DNA of 57,500 nucleotides from Tubiluchus corallicola (Eukaryota > Priapulida > Priapulimorpha > Priapulimorphida > Tubiluchidae), in NCBI GenBank assembly GCA_030141605.1, contig JAQGDQ010000728.1, positions 47,501 to 105,000 of the forward strand, read 5' to 3'. Shown here in pieces: positions 11,488-22,531 of the stretch. Within the stretch, counting starts at the first letter, position 1. Every line of letters starts with the position of its first letter. Below the pieces are notes generated by a model that did no database searches, had not been told where the DNA came from, and saw only the letters and a list, made by a program, of their open reading frames with translations. The position numbers were made by a program, and so were the translations under genes.

Positions 11488-11902
11488 ATAATTTGAGTAG
11501 TGCGAGGTGAGTGTACGACCATACAGTCATTAACACACTCACCTTACTTAAATGAAAAAATGATCATAGTTATGCATTGCTTCTGTGGATAACTTAATGT
11601 AATAAGGATGAAGTAAATGATGTAATAATTTGAGTAGTGCGAGGTGAGTGTACGACCATACGGTCATTAACACACTCACCTTACTTAAATGAAAAAATGA
11701 TCATAGTTATGCATTGCTTCTGTGGATAACTTAATGTAAATAAGGATGAAGTAAATGATGTAATAATTTGAGTAGTGCGAGGTGAGTGTACGACCATACG
11801 GTCATTAACACACTCACCTTACTTAAATGAAAAAATGATTATAGTTATGAGTTGCTTCTGTGGATAACTTAATGTAAATAAGGATGAAGTAAATGATGTA
11901 AT
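11488..11902. repeat. Tandem repeat, 137-138 bp unit, 3 copies, each with a nested hairpin
   Basis: Units start at 11488, 11625 and 11763 and are nearly the same. Each has inverted arms AGGTGAGTGT / ACACTCACCT enclosing GACCATA(C/A)GGTC, itself a palindrome in copies 2 and 3. Copy 1 differs by one base in the inner stem. Confidence 0.93.
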
Positions 11903-12994
11903 AATAGCAATGGTATAAAAGCAATAAACCTGAAAGTTGAGAAAGGAAAACATAATATGTAATCACGACTTTGAGTGAGCCTTAAAGAGTGAAAATTTCT
12001 TTTTAAATAGTTACGAATATGAATTATGTGATTATCTGTCAATGTACCACTTACTTGTATTACAATGCACCATATTACTTACTTGTATATACAATGATAT
12101 GCATATACACATATATGTACCCAAATTTAAGTGGGGGAGAAGAGAGTGGGGTTTTAAGAACTAGTTTAGCTTTTCTTTCATGTTAAATATTATTATAACA
12201 AAATTTCTCATTATAACAGATGATATTATAGCAAAACGTTCTGCTCATTCGTTAAATCATGTCTTTCACAAAGCTTAAGTTCACATAATTTTTGTTCTAA
12301 TTTTTACATGTTTAAACTGTTCTAACTTTTAGTAACGTCTGTAAGAACTTTGTAATACTTGTAGCTAAATGCGATTATCCTGTCTTTTACAAATCCGAAT
12401 AAAGCCTTGCTTGTAGAAAAAGCCTATCAGTAACAAACTGCACAAATGTATTGCCTTATACAGCATTTGAATTGATTTGAATTGAATACGGAGCTTGGAG
12501 ATTTTATTTGATTACGTTAAAATATTGTGCACATTGTCATGTTAAGCAATATGACATTTACTTCAAGGCTCTTTTCACTGATTGTTGTCAGAAATGAAAA
12601 AGATTAACGACTGGAGAAAAAGAAATGAGTAATGACGTCATTCCCATTGAGAAACCAACTTGAATCGTAAGCTTGCCACTGTTCACTTCTGACAATCAGA
12701 GATGTGAATAACCTATAGTAAAACGAGTGTTGGTTCACTCAAATGCTCTTTACAATAGTTAGTTTAAACATGATTTATTATAGGATTGGATCAGACAGTT
12801 TGAACAACATGATTTAGGATCCTCACCATAACAGACTTTATACATTATTTGCAAGAACGTTTACAGTAAGAATAGACTATAACTGCACAAGCTGACACGT
12901 TTTACTACAAGATTACATTAGACATTAGTAGAAAATGACGGTTAGAAAATATTAATGTACGAATATTTAAGATGCATTTCATGTCAGGTAGAAA
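11903..12994. other. AT-rich intergenic stretch, nothing identified
   Basis: No supportable exon or RNA gene. A few TATATACAC-type short repeats lie near 12080-12115. Confidence 0.5.
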
Positions 12995-13229
12995 CTACTG
13001 GAAGCGTTTAGTACGTAATATAAAGTCATGTATACATTGGAATATTTTACAGTTAGCAACATAGTTAAATTCATCTTTTCCGAATAATAACAACTCCAAC
13101 AGATCATTAGTTCCTAAGGCAGCTATATTAAGGTTTTCGGGCAGAAGTATTTCATTTACAATAGCTCCAGCCATTTTATCTATTTTTTTCGTTTCTTCTG
13201 CACAATGGAGGCAATCATCTCCTGACACC
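12995..13229 (-). CDS. Candidate terminal exon, 77 residues, unknown product
   Basis: The acceptor attgctatag/GGTGTC at 13230 opens a frame of 77 codons to TAG at 12995: SGDDCLHCAEETKKIDKM, then ILLPENLNIAALGTNDLLEL, ending FILRTKRFQ. It has a CxxC, balanced composition and an amphipathic Leu-rich middle. No start codon or upstream partner exon was found, so it may be the last exon of a gene whose other exons I cannot see, a pseudogene piece, or chance. Confidence 0.3.
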
Positions 13230-13607
13230 CTATAGCAATTGCAATAATCATAATATATAAAAGCAAGAAGTCCAAATTATAATAACTTTTTAAAATATCA
13301 CTAGTCTAACAAGACGCAGGTTAGAATTTTCACTGAACAGACATGCAAATACTTTCACAACACTTTTTCTAACGTTTCAGAAATTGAATTCTGAAAGAAA
13401 TACTGGTGACGGTTTATGTTTTCCTTTTGTAGACTTGTTAGTAACTTTGCCAGCAAATTGATGAGCATTTACTTAATTAGTGTAAAAAAAGACTTATGAG
13501 GTTTAGTGAACTAAAACTGAGAGCAGGCACTATCATAATTTTACAAATATTAAAAGTTGAAAACAATTCGTCGTACAAGAAACATTTTAATTGCAGCCAG
13601 TAAAAAG

Positions 13608-13990
13608 TAGCTAGTGAGCAATCTCTACCAGAAATCGAATTCAAATCGAATCGAATTTGTGACTTTCGAATTCGAATTGAATTTGAAGCATTTTCGAACC
13701 CTCAGTAAAAAACATTTTACAAAGATCTTACATAGACCCTATTACTCGATTTTGCTCTGCAATAAAACCACCGATAATTAGTTTAAAAATTGCGCACAGA
13801 GGTCGCTACCAAATTGCGCCAATTGCGTGATGTTTAAAACGTTTTAATGTTCAAGAACATATGTGGTTGAAGTACTGAATTATTCGAATCTATAATTTTA
13901 GGTTCAAAATAAAAAAAAGCTCGTTCAAATCGAAATTGAACGTTCGAATTCGATTCGAACGTGAACTCGAACGTTCGATGCTCACCTCTA
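13608..13990 (-). mobile_element. hAT-type MITE, family R1, copy 1, with perfect 8-bp target duplication
   Basis: Flanked on both sides by GTAAAAAG (13600-13607 and 13991-13998). The ends read TAGCTAGTGAGCA and TGCTCACCTCTA. The interior is dense in TTCGAA-type palindromes and it is inverted relative to the 16.1-kb copy. No transposase is encoded. Confidence 0.9.
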
Positions 13991-13998
13991 GTAAAAAG

Positions 13999-15010
13999 AA
14001 GCAGGCCTAATGAAGCACAGAAGCAATTTTTAAATATTGAAATCTTCAATTTTTAAAATTTAAAACAATTATTTTCCCCGGAAATATACAAATCATTTGC
14101 CCTAGAAGGTCAGCCCTCCGCTTCGACCGTACACCTATGCTTGGGAAACATGTAACATGTCTAGCAGGGAAGGCAATGTTATACCAAACATAATTGCTAA
14201 TTAATTATCATAGCCTTAGTGTCAGTATTATTAGTAATGATGTAACAAACCCAAGATTAAAAAAGTTTTGATACCAAAGTGGAAAGACAGAAGTGTGAAA
14301 AGACAATGACGACACAGTTCTTCTTCACTAAGCGGGCAGGTGTAAAAAGCTCGAAGTGTAAAAAAACACCAAACACAGAAAAAATCACAACGAATATTTA
14401 AAAAAAAATTCTCGAATTAATGTGTTTACCAGTTCTAGTAATTCGTTTTCTTCTCTGATATTTCTCTTCTCTGTCTTTTCTTGCTCTTAGTTCTAACTTG
14501 CACTTTTTCTTCTTTTCCTTGCTTTTTCTACGATTTTTTATTCGTTGTTTATAGCTTTAGTTGCTGCACAGCGTGCCTGTGACAAGTGTTTGTGGTGTGT
14601 TAGCAAATTGCGTGACATGGCCATCTATTATGTGCTCAGTAGGACTGAAGGTAACAGCGTTTTTCTCTGATAATAAGTGGGTTCGGCATCTCTAGTGACA
14701 CAAGCTGGGTACGCAAATATAATTAGTTTTTATATCTCGGTATTTAGGTGAAGGATAATTGTGCTAATATTTGTAATTGCCAGGATGACCTAGATCGTAT
14801 ACGTCGACAAATGAGTTGTATTGTTTATTGCTGCCTGCAAAACAACACTGTAAAATACAACACACGTGCTTATTGTTTCTATAGGCATTAATAAATGAAA
14901 CATTGTGCGATATGCTCATAGAACGCGTTGAAAAAACAGAACAATGAAATACAATACAATGACCAAACTGCCATTATCTTATTTCATAAAGCTCCTTCAG
15001 AACTGCACCA
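13999..15010. other. Intergenic stretch, nothing identified
   Basis: A pyrimidine-rich patch at about 14440-14540, otherwise no recognisable gene or repeat. Confidence 0.5.
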
Positions 15011-15011
15011 C

Positions 15012-15716
15012 CATTCAAAATAGGTCTTATAAGACTTCTTTTTTTTTGCTACTGTGTGAGCACAGACATAACTAAATGATTACAAGCTAGGTACTGTTAT
15101 ATTCAGGAGAGTCTCGGTTATCTAATCATGCTATTAGTTTAAACATTTATAAGTGGTTTAACTGGATAAAGCTTAGAAAAATGTACCCCTTTCAGGCACT
15201 CCTACTTGGACTATTGATTATCTTAATCTGGTGTACACTTGCGTGATCGTACACACTAATTTAGTGATTGCCTGCTTGCTACAGCCCAAGAGAACTGTCT
15301 GTTGTTCCAGGAAAGACCCACCGATCAGCCAAGGACAAATTAAGATCGTTTCGTCTTTTAAAAGAAATTTCTGTGTAAAAGTAGAGTACATTTGAAGCCA
15401 AAGTGTATCAGAGTGTTGTGTCTGGACGGTTGAAATTTTCTGCGTTAACCGTTTCACACAAGTGATTGCTGTACACTGTTAAACTGCTCTTACGAAGTTT
15501 TTTCTATTTTTTCCGTCAAAAGTCAGTTTTTAACTTGTCTAAGGTAAACAGATGCATTTCGTATATAATTTTGCACGAAAATCCATTATGTCAGGAGTAG
15601 AAACCTACAAAAATTATGAAATATAACGTAATCGTTGCTTAGTGAAAGCAGTTTTTCCATGAACACATGCAAAATGCAGCAAATGTTTACGGTCCTGAAG
15701 GAATAACACAATTCTT
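15012..15716 (+). repeat. Dispersed repeat family E, copy 1 (uninterrupted)
   Basis: About 700 bp matching 50380-51470, for example GGTGTACACTTGCGTGATCG and TCAGAGTGTTGTGTCTGGA. It carries no long ORF. At 15120 it preserves the empty site (GGTTATCTAATCATG) where the second copy has a solo LTR. Confidence 0.8.
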
Positions 15717-15754
15717 ATACACGGCCGTATTACCCAGTAGGCTAGATTAAGTTG

Positions 15755-16131
15755 CAGCTGAGGGCCCTCAAGTTTGGTCCTAGTGTATTTCCGTTCCAAA
15801 TAATTTTCAAATATAATTTTTTTAATTAGTAAAATATTTTAACATTGCTCAATAATTCATTTAAATTTAAAAAATTCAACTTTAAAAAAGGACGCACAGG
15901 CGTCTGAAAACACAATTTTTAAAGTGCTCTTTATTTGAGATAAAGGGCGTTTTTGTTTGACGCCCCTTATTTGAAACAGGGGTCCGCCTGAAGCCCCTTG
16001 TTTGATCGCTAAAATATATCACGAGTAAAAATATTGAAGACGCGTACGGCGAGTTAGGGGAGGGTTCCGTCTGAGAGACGCTGTAAATTCATTAGCCTAT
16101 GGGGTCATCAAAAGGTGAGAGTCCGGCCCTT
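15755..16131 (-). mobile_element. Non-autonomous element family F, copy 1
   Basis: Reverse-complement match to 23172-23565. It shares CATTAGCCTATGGGG and the repeated CCCCTTATTTGAAAC / CCCTTTGTCTCAAA motifs. The ends (CAG..CTG, GGGCC-rich) resemble hAT MITEs but no clean target duplication was found. Confidence 0.65.
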
Positions 16132-16147
16132 CTTACATAATGGTTAA

Positions 16148-16516
16148 TAGGGGTGAGCATCGAACGTTCGAGTTCGAACATTCGAATCCAAATCTACAGA
16201 TTCGAATAATTCAGCACTTCAATCACATACATGTTCCTGATCATTAAATCGATTGAAGCATCATGCAATTAGCATAATTTAGCAGTGATTTCTGCACACA
16301 ACTTTAAACAAGTTACTAGTCGTTCTATTGCAGAACAAAATCTAGTGATATGCATGATCTTTGTAAGACTAATTTTTACTGGTGGTTCGAAAATCGTTCA
16401 ATCTCAATTCGAATTCGGTTCGAATTCGAAACACTGAAGTTCGGTTCGATTCGAATTCGAAAGTCACAAATTCGGTTCGATTCGTATTCGCTTTCTGGTA
16501 GAGAATGCTCACCCCT
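16148..16516 (+). mobile_element. hAT-type MITE, family R1, copy 2
   Basis: TIRs TAGGGGTGAGCAT and ATGCTCACCCCTA. The flanks ATGGTTAA (16140-16147) and ACGGTTAT (16517-16524) agree at 6 of 8 bases, a decayed 8-bp target duplication. Close relative of the 46.1-kb copy. Confidence 0.88.
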
Positions 16517-17168
16517 AACGGTTATTACGTCTAATTTGTTTTATAGGTTGGATTAATTAGTGTTAATAATTTTTTGTGCTTATAATGTGGTTTTGCAAAA
16601 TTTAATTTACTCTTGACAATAATACGTTGATATCTTTAGCTGATAAAGGCAGGTCTTGCCTTGGCTTTTCATCACGGCATCTCATGGCGAAAGCACAGAG
16701 AATCCACCTTAATGTTAATCAAAATATTTCAAAAACTTATTACTCTTATTGCAAACTGCACATGAAGTTCAAAAACGTCGGTTGGTAGATCGTTTATTGA
16801 AAACCACCATTACGTTACATTAATAAGTCTAAGTTTTCATAGTTCAAGTGATTGATGATGTTCGTGAAAAGGTCAAAGGTTAAGTGTACCAAACGACACA
16901 TTTGTGTACACTTTTGACAATGCCTTGCAGCCCATGCAGTTCTTGGTGTTGTGACTTCAGTTACATATACTTCATTTTACGTGTATTGTTGCTATTTTCG
17001 GATAAGTGTTAGATTTTCGTGGTAGTTTAAAACTAACAGCATTACTCAAATAATTTAATCTTTTTTACTTAGTTGTGTGTTACTGACCTACATTAATCTC
17101 TATGCTATACGATAGAACCGCGTATGTGTTCAGCTTAGGAGTCTAGCAGTTTGTAATTATATCCTTAA

Positions 17169-17785
17169 CCCTTATAGGGTCACGATTTTTTACAACCGAT
17201 ATTGGTAACGGGGGGGGGGGTAAAAATTAACCCCACCATAATTCGTAAATTACTTTTGATAAACCGCCGTGTTTCATTAGTAAACAGCAACAGCATAATT
17301 TGTGGTTATGCCGACCACCATAGGATACATTATACCACTGCTTAAACACGTGACTTACTAGTAATATGAAATTTAAATTCACTTAGTTACGTTCCCTTAT
17401 CTGTGCTGGAATTACTGTAGACAACCGACATTGCTAGCGCGTGTGCAAAAATCATTGTTATTTTGAATTTATTGTCTACTATTTTTTTCTTTTAGGTGGA
17501 GTAATTAATGTATAGACATTAATAATGTATAATGTATAGACAAGCGAAGTAAAGTTTCGACAATTTTAAAAAACCGACATATTGCATTTTCACTTTTATT
17601 TCGTGGTGAGACAATGCGCCTAAAATAAATAACTCAAAGTATTTTGTGCACAAAACATATTTAGAAAAAGTCATAGAAAAGGTTTACTGGGACACGTACG
17701 GTAAACGGTAAAAGGGTAACATGCAAAAAACCGGTCTGGGGGTAAATTTTTACCCCCCCCCCCCCGCCTCGTGACCCTATAAGGG
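17169..17785. mobile_element. piggyBac-type MITE with TTAA target duplications
   Basis: TTAA at 17165-17168 and 17786-17789 flank termini CCCTTATAGGGTCACG and CGTGACCCTATAAGGG, the CCC..GGG ends and TTAA target typical of piggyBac. A poly-G run at about 17211 and a poly-C run at about 17753 lie symmetrically inside the TIRs. The 617-bp body encodes no transposase. Confidence 0.9.
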
Positions 17786-18524
17786 TTAAAACATCTATGT
17801 CAAACCTCTTTATATCATCTGCTTTAGGACTGAAAAAGTTGGCGTTAAGGCATTTTGGTGCAATAACGAAGTACATTAATAGTGTAGTGTAAGCCATAGT
17901 TAAGAACAGAGAACCATAGATAACCATTGTTCACTATTAAATAGGATTGACGTGATAGTGGTGTGATGCTGTGGACGCCTTAGCAGAAAATGGATATACG
18001 TTTTTCTATAAATGTACAATAAATTAATCTAGTTTAAACTTTATTTAATGTGTACATCGTATACAAAAGAAATAGTATGCACCTATGCAAAAACAGCCAA
18101 AAACATGGAGCCAGAGCTGCATTATTACAAAGGGGGTGTGCACTATTAGTGCTTTCAACTAAAGCAAGATCTAACTGCAAACATTTTCCAAAGAAGACTA
18201 GAAAATATAGGGATAATTCCATGTTATTGGCAGCATATTTAAAGCACAAGAAAACGCTCTTCGTAAATAAAGGTTAAAAAATTCATCTTGAAATTTTACG
18301 TCACTTAAGTACTGTCTTACTGCATGTATACAGAACTTGTGTTGACAGTAACTCTGTAACGACTGCTAGGTGGCGCCACTTTAATAGTAAGAAGTTTGAA
18401 ACAGGCTTAGACACTGCAGAAATTTTGAGAAATGTCCAGAGCATTCATAGCGTGCTCTCTGTTAACAAATAAAAGTAGAAATTACTTTGTACTCCCAACA
18501 GGATAAATAGTAGCTTTAAGGTGA

Positions 18525-18998
18525 ATCAGTGGTGCACACTGGGAAGGTGAATCAGTGGTGCACACTGGGATGGTGATGCAGTGGTGCACACTGGGAAGGT
18601 GAATCAGTGGTGCACACTGGGATGGTGATGCAGTGGTGCACACTGGGAAGGTGATGCAGTGGTGCACACTGGGAAGGTGAATCAGTGGTGAACACTGGGA
18701 TGGTGATGCAGTGGTGCACACTGGGAAGGTGAATCAGTGGTGCACACTGGGAAGGTGAATCAGTGGTGCACACTGGGAAGGTGAATCAGTGGTGCACACT
18801 GGGAAGGTGAGTCAGTGGTGCACACTGGGATGGTGATGCAGTGGTGCACACTGGGAAGGTGAATCACTGGTGCACACTGGGATAGTTATGCAGTGGTGCA
18901 CACTGGGAAAGTGAATCAGTGGTGCACACTGGGATGGTGATGCAGTGGTGCACACTGGGAAGGTGAATCAGTGGTGCACACTGGGATGGTGGTGCGGC
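18525..18998. repeat. Minisatellite, 26-bp unit, about 18 copies in two alternating types
   Basis: Units GGTGAATCAGTGGTGCACAC+TGGGAA and a variant with GGTGATGCAGT. The two types often alternate, making a 52-bp higher-order unit. The ORFs are translations of the array. The flank 17790-18524 shows no supported gene. Confidence 0.94.
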
Positions 18999-20228
18999 GC
19001 CAATTTATCAGGTTACATGAACATTCTAAATTATTAAGAATATTGTTTTGCAACTACATAACTCTTTCCAGCCTTTAAGTGTAACACTAAGCAATATAAC
19101 AATGTGTGGAAAATTCCTTGGGATATAATTTAAAATTCCTTTCTTTTCAGCCTTAAACACTTATAACACATTGAAGTGGCAAATTTGAAAAAGTGATAAA
19201 ACAGAATTGCAGTTTATTCAAGTGTTTCAAGAGTTTATTTCCACAAACTTATCACAATGCTCACAACAACAACAAAGTGCAAAAATCAATTTACAAACAC
19301 AAAAAAGTGGAAGAAATTTATGCAACTTGGAAAAAACATTTATTTGATCTCACCAATGAAATACAGACTGTAAATTTGTTAATGGAAAACCGGACGATTT
19401 TATAGACATTAGTTCAAAATAAAGTATGCTCCAAAATAATAATAACTACAACAACAAAGCTTAGATTAAATAATAATTACTTCGAATAGCTAAATTCTGT
19501 TCAACTTTTCAAAGCTACGCTCGGCTCTACCATTGCGAATCCACCAATATTGGCAATGGCACGTTTTTGTCACACTCGCGTGGCCAACAAATAGGTGCTG
19601 TACCGTGATAAGCATGATCATGAACTGCAGTGTTGGTATGTGACGTCAGTGTGACATAGAGCTCATTTTAGTGATATCGCATCGGCGTCTTACAGCAATC
19701 TTCGCTTACGGAAACGTTCTTGACGTGCAGGGAAGATGCCCACCATTGCACAAACCGCGGTTAGTTTGTGACGTAAGTGATAGCTGTGTTTGGTTGCTGT
19801 TAATTAACTTTCCAAGGTAATTATTCAAGTATCAGAAACAACTGCTAATTTTCACAGGCAAGAAAATATGTTGGCAGTAAATTAAAACGAGATCGAGTCT
19901 AATCGACTGTCCGGTTTTCCTTCCATATTAACTGAAATTTGCAGATAATTAACAAACATCTAACTTCTGATCAAGACGATCGCGTATCGATGAACTAAGT
20001 GAATTAATTAATATGTACCAGGTAATGCCATAAACTCCCAAGTGAAACTCTACAATTTCCAACCATTTTCAGGCACTTTACGAGTAGTTCAGGAGATGGA
20101 AGAGGTTGCTATAGTGAGGTATCTTGTATTGCTAAATGGCAGTTGTTCTCCAATAGCGTCAATGCGTATGTAATATTTTCATCTTTAGCCTCACTGCTCT
20201 TCCATAACTCACTAACATGTTCACACTA
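18999..20228. other. Intergenic stretch, nothing identified
   Basis: No exon, RNA gene or repeat structure I can support; short ORFs here look random. Confidence 0.5.
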
Positions 20229-21550
20229 GAGCAGACATGGGCAGACTTCTTAACTAACCGTTTAAACGTTATTAATTGCGGTCAGTTGACCGTTTAACCG
20301 TTGCCGATGACGTCATACATGCATTCATTCATTCCTTGTACGTGGTTTTTTGTTGGTTTGTTGTTGGTTTTCCTGGTGTGTTGTTTTTTGTGTGAATCAA
20401 TTTTGGCGCCAACTCCATTGTCTCTCACGCCCTGCTGACAAGGTTCTGCGCAGTGGGTGGCGGAAAAAAATTATGTGCATTAAATTTTTAGGCAATTCTG
20501 GCATCATGAAATATTTACCCAACCATGAAATGAAAACATTAGTCTAGAATTTTTAGGTCCTTTTTAGGCCAGAAAACATTATGCTGTTTCATGTCGTTTC
20601 TAGCGTAATTTCGGGAAATAAATAATTTTTATGTGCATAAAATTTTTTAAAGCAATTCTGTGTCATGCTCGTTATAAGAATCGCTTGTTATAAGAATCAC
20701 TTTGCCTTCTCCCGAGGTGATTCTTATAACGAGAGTCCACTGTAGAGTAAGCAGTGCGGTTCAAATCTAGCATGTGCCAGAGAGAATGCCCAACCGGGCG
20801 ACATCCTCGTAACACATGCGTCTGAAATTTTGTGTGCCGTATAGATGCTTCTTAGGCAACCAGACTAATCAAAACAATGTTGAAAATAGTACAATTTTAT
20901 GTAAGCAGAACATTACCAGGGATGAGAACTTTCCGCGGATACGCGGAATTCCGAGTTTTTGGAAGACCAGTAGTGCCATTTTTGTAAATCGCGTAAATTC
21001 GTTGAAAAAGTTTTTACGGACCCAGTACATTATTTCACAAGCTGACCGCTAGTTGGCAGGCCGTCACTTTGTTTACATCACGTACATCAGTGTAACCACG
21101 TGTATATCTCTATGTATAAAAATATAGAATCAATTGTGTGGAGTTATTTGAGTCAATTGTAGACAGTTTTTATATACTTTTCCATAGGAGCGGCCAGTAC
21201 TTAGGCATTTTTGAGACAATTAGGTATCATGTATCCTTGATAGTTGGGTATTCTAAATTATTCATGAAACAAGGTAATTGATATTTTAAGTCCACTTAGA
21301 GGCTCTCTATGGTCACAAAATTGCAATTTGATGCTGGCTCCAAGGGGGCTTTGCCCCTCAACCCCATTGGGGGCCTACGTGGCCCCAAAAACCCCGGCCT
21401 GTTTCAGAGTTTTTTGCAATTTGTCATTCTCATCCCTGTAACTGCGTATGCCAAAGATACAAGGCTTTATTAAACAGATGCGTAGAAAACTCGACTAAGT
21501 AATTGTTAAGCGGTTACACTAGCTAGCGGTCAGTTAAACGTTTAAACGGC
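20229..21550. mobile_element. Composite transposon region with outer GTTTAAACG-rich ends
   Basis: The start (GGGCAGACTTCTTAACTAAC, CCGTTTAAACG) and the end (AGTTAAACGTTTAAACGG near 21530) look like the two halves of one element. They are now separated by a fragment at about 20650-20742 with a CGTTATAAGAATC inverted motif, and by the element at 20917-21438. Boundaries are approximate. Confidence 0.5.
20917..21438. mobile_element. TIR element with CAGGGATGAGAA ends, nested
   Basis: Ends CAGGGATGAGAA and TTCTCATCCCTG are perfect inverted repeats, 522 bp apart. The interior has a GC-rich GGCTTTGCCCCTCAACCCC tract, a type seen in hAT MITEs. The 8-bp flanks do not match, so the superfamily is tentative. 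Confidence 0.75.
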
Positions 21551-21727
21551 CAACCTTCTCATTCTTAGTTGACACTGTATGTGTACAAACAATTCTACAA
21601 GAAAGTGCAACTTTCTTACACCAAAATTGATTATAGATTAATAGATAAGTTGTATCCCATGTACCGCAAAATATAATAAATATGTAGGAGGTAGTAATAA
21701 AACAGTAATTACTTTTTGCTACACAAC

Positions 21728-22291
21728 CAGTGGCGGCTCGTAGCTAAAATTACTGGTCTGCTGCTTCAGAAAATTTTTAGCCATTGTCTTAATACTGTGT
21801 AAAATGCAACAGACATATGTAATTTTAATGTTGTAGTTTTATTTGAAGATTGGGTGTTGAACAGCCTCTTTTCTTAACTGCAACTTTCTCATGGAGAAAA
21901 TTAAGCTGTTGTAGTTCACTTACAGTCACAGAACTTATTTCTTGGGGAAGCAAGGTGTGCATTATTAAATGATTTATATTTTAAGCACACAGGATAAGTT
22001 TACACTTTATCACATCCAAGAATATGACCATAAACGGTAAGCACGTGCTAATTGTTACTGTGATAGACATAGTACTTTTCTACCTAGCAGCAGACGCTAG
22101 CGTACAGCATGTTATCTCAGTCACATGTGCACAGCAGTCAAACACCACGCAAATTGTAATTCCCTCACGTGCTTCAGTTCTGCACAAGTATAAAAAAGAA
22201 CTAAGGAAAAAATGACTTATCATACTGAATATTATCGATAATATTGAATGAAATAGGGGGCACTGCAGTACCTGTACACGAGCCGCCACTG
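21728..22291 (+). mobile_element. hAT-type MITE, GGCGGCTCG family, intact with perfect 8-bp target duplication
   Basis: TIRs CAGTGGCGGCTCGT and ACGAGCCGCCACTG (one-base offset in alignment), flanked by TACACAAC at 21720-21727 and 22292-22299. 564 bp, no transposase. It lies about 150 bp downstream of the THOP1-like stop codon. Confidence 0.93.
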
Positions 22292-22447
22292 TACACAACA
22301 GTCAGAATCTCTTGAAGTAACATTAGAGCATCTTAATCAAAGACCTTAATGCAGTACTGTATCTGTATAATGATCAAATGCAAAAATTTGTTGACAATTT
22401 TCAACACACAAACACCGGAAGAACAGTAGAACTAGCCATAATGAGCG

Positions 22448-22531
22448 TTAAACAGTCAATCCTTTGCTTATGAGGAAAGCTTCTTGGTTGGGTTCACGAC
22501 CCAAAAAATTCTTCAGCATGTCCATACCATC
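22448..22531 (-). CDS. THOP1: THOP1-like exon 16, C-terminus (residues 650-676 and stop)
   Basis: Encodes [20 protein letters not shown] followed by three or so residues and TAA at 22448-22450. It matches the family end LGRDPKQDAFLLSKGL. Acceptor acatttcag/GAT. I see no canonical AATAAA in the roughly 150 bp before the downstream MITE at 21728-22291. Confidence 0.93.
   Translation of the reverse strand, partial: DGMDMLKNFLGREPNQEAFLISKGLTV

Noticed and set aside
18525-18998. Regular repeats considered as a CRISPR-like array
   Set aside because: Units are directly abutting with no unique spacers, and the genome is eukaryotic.
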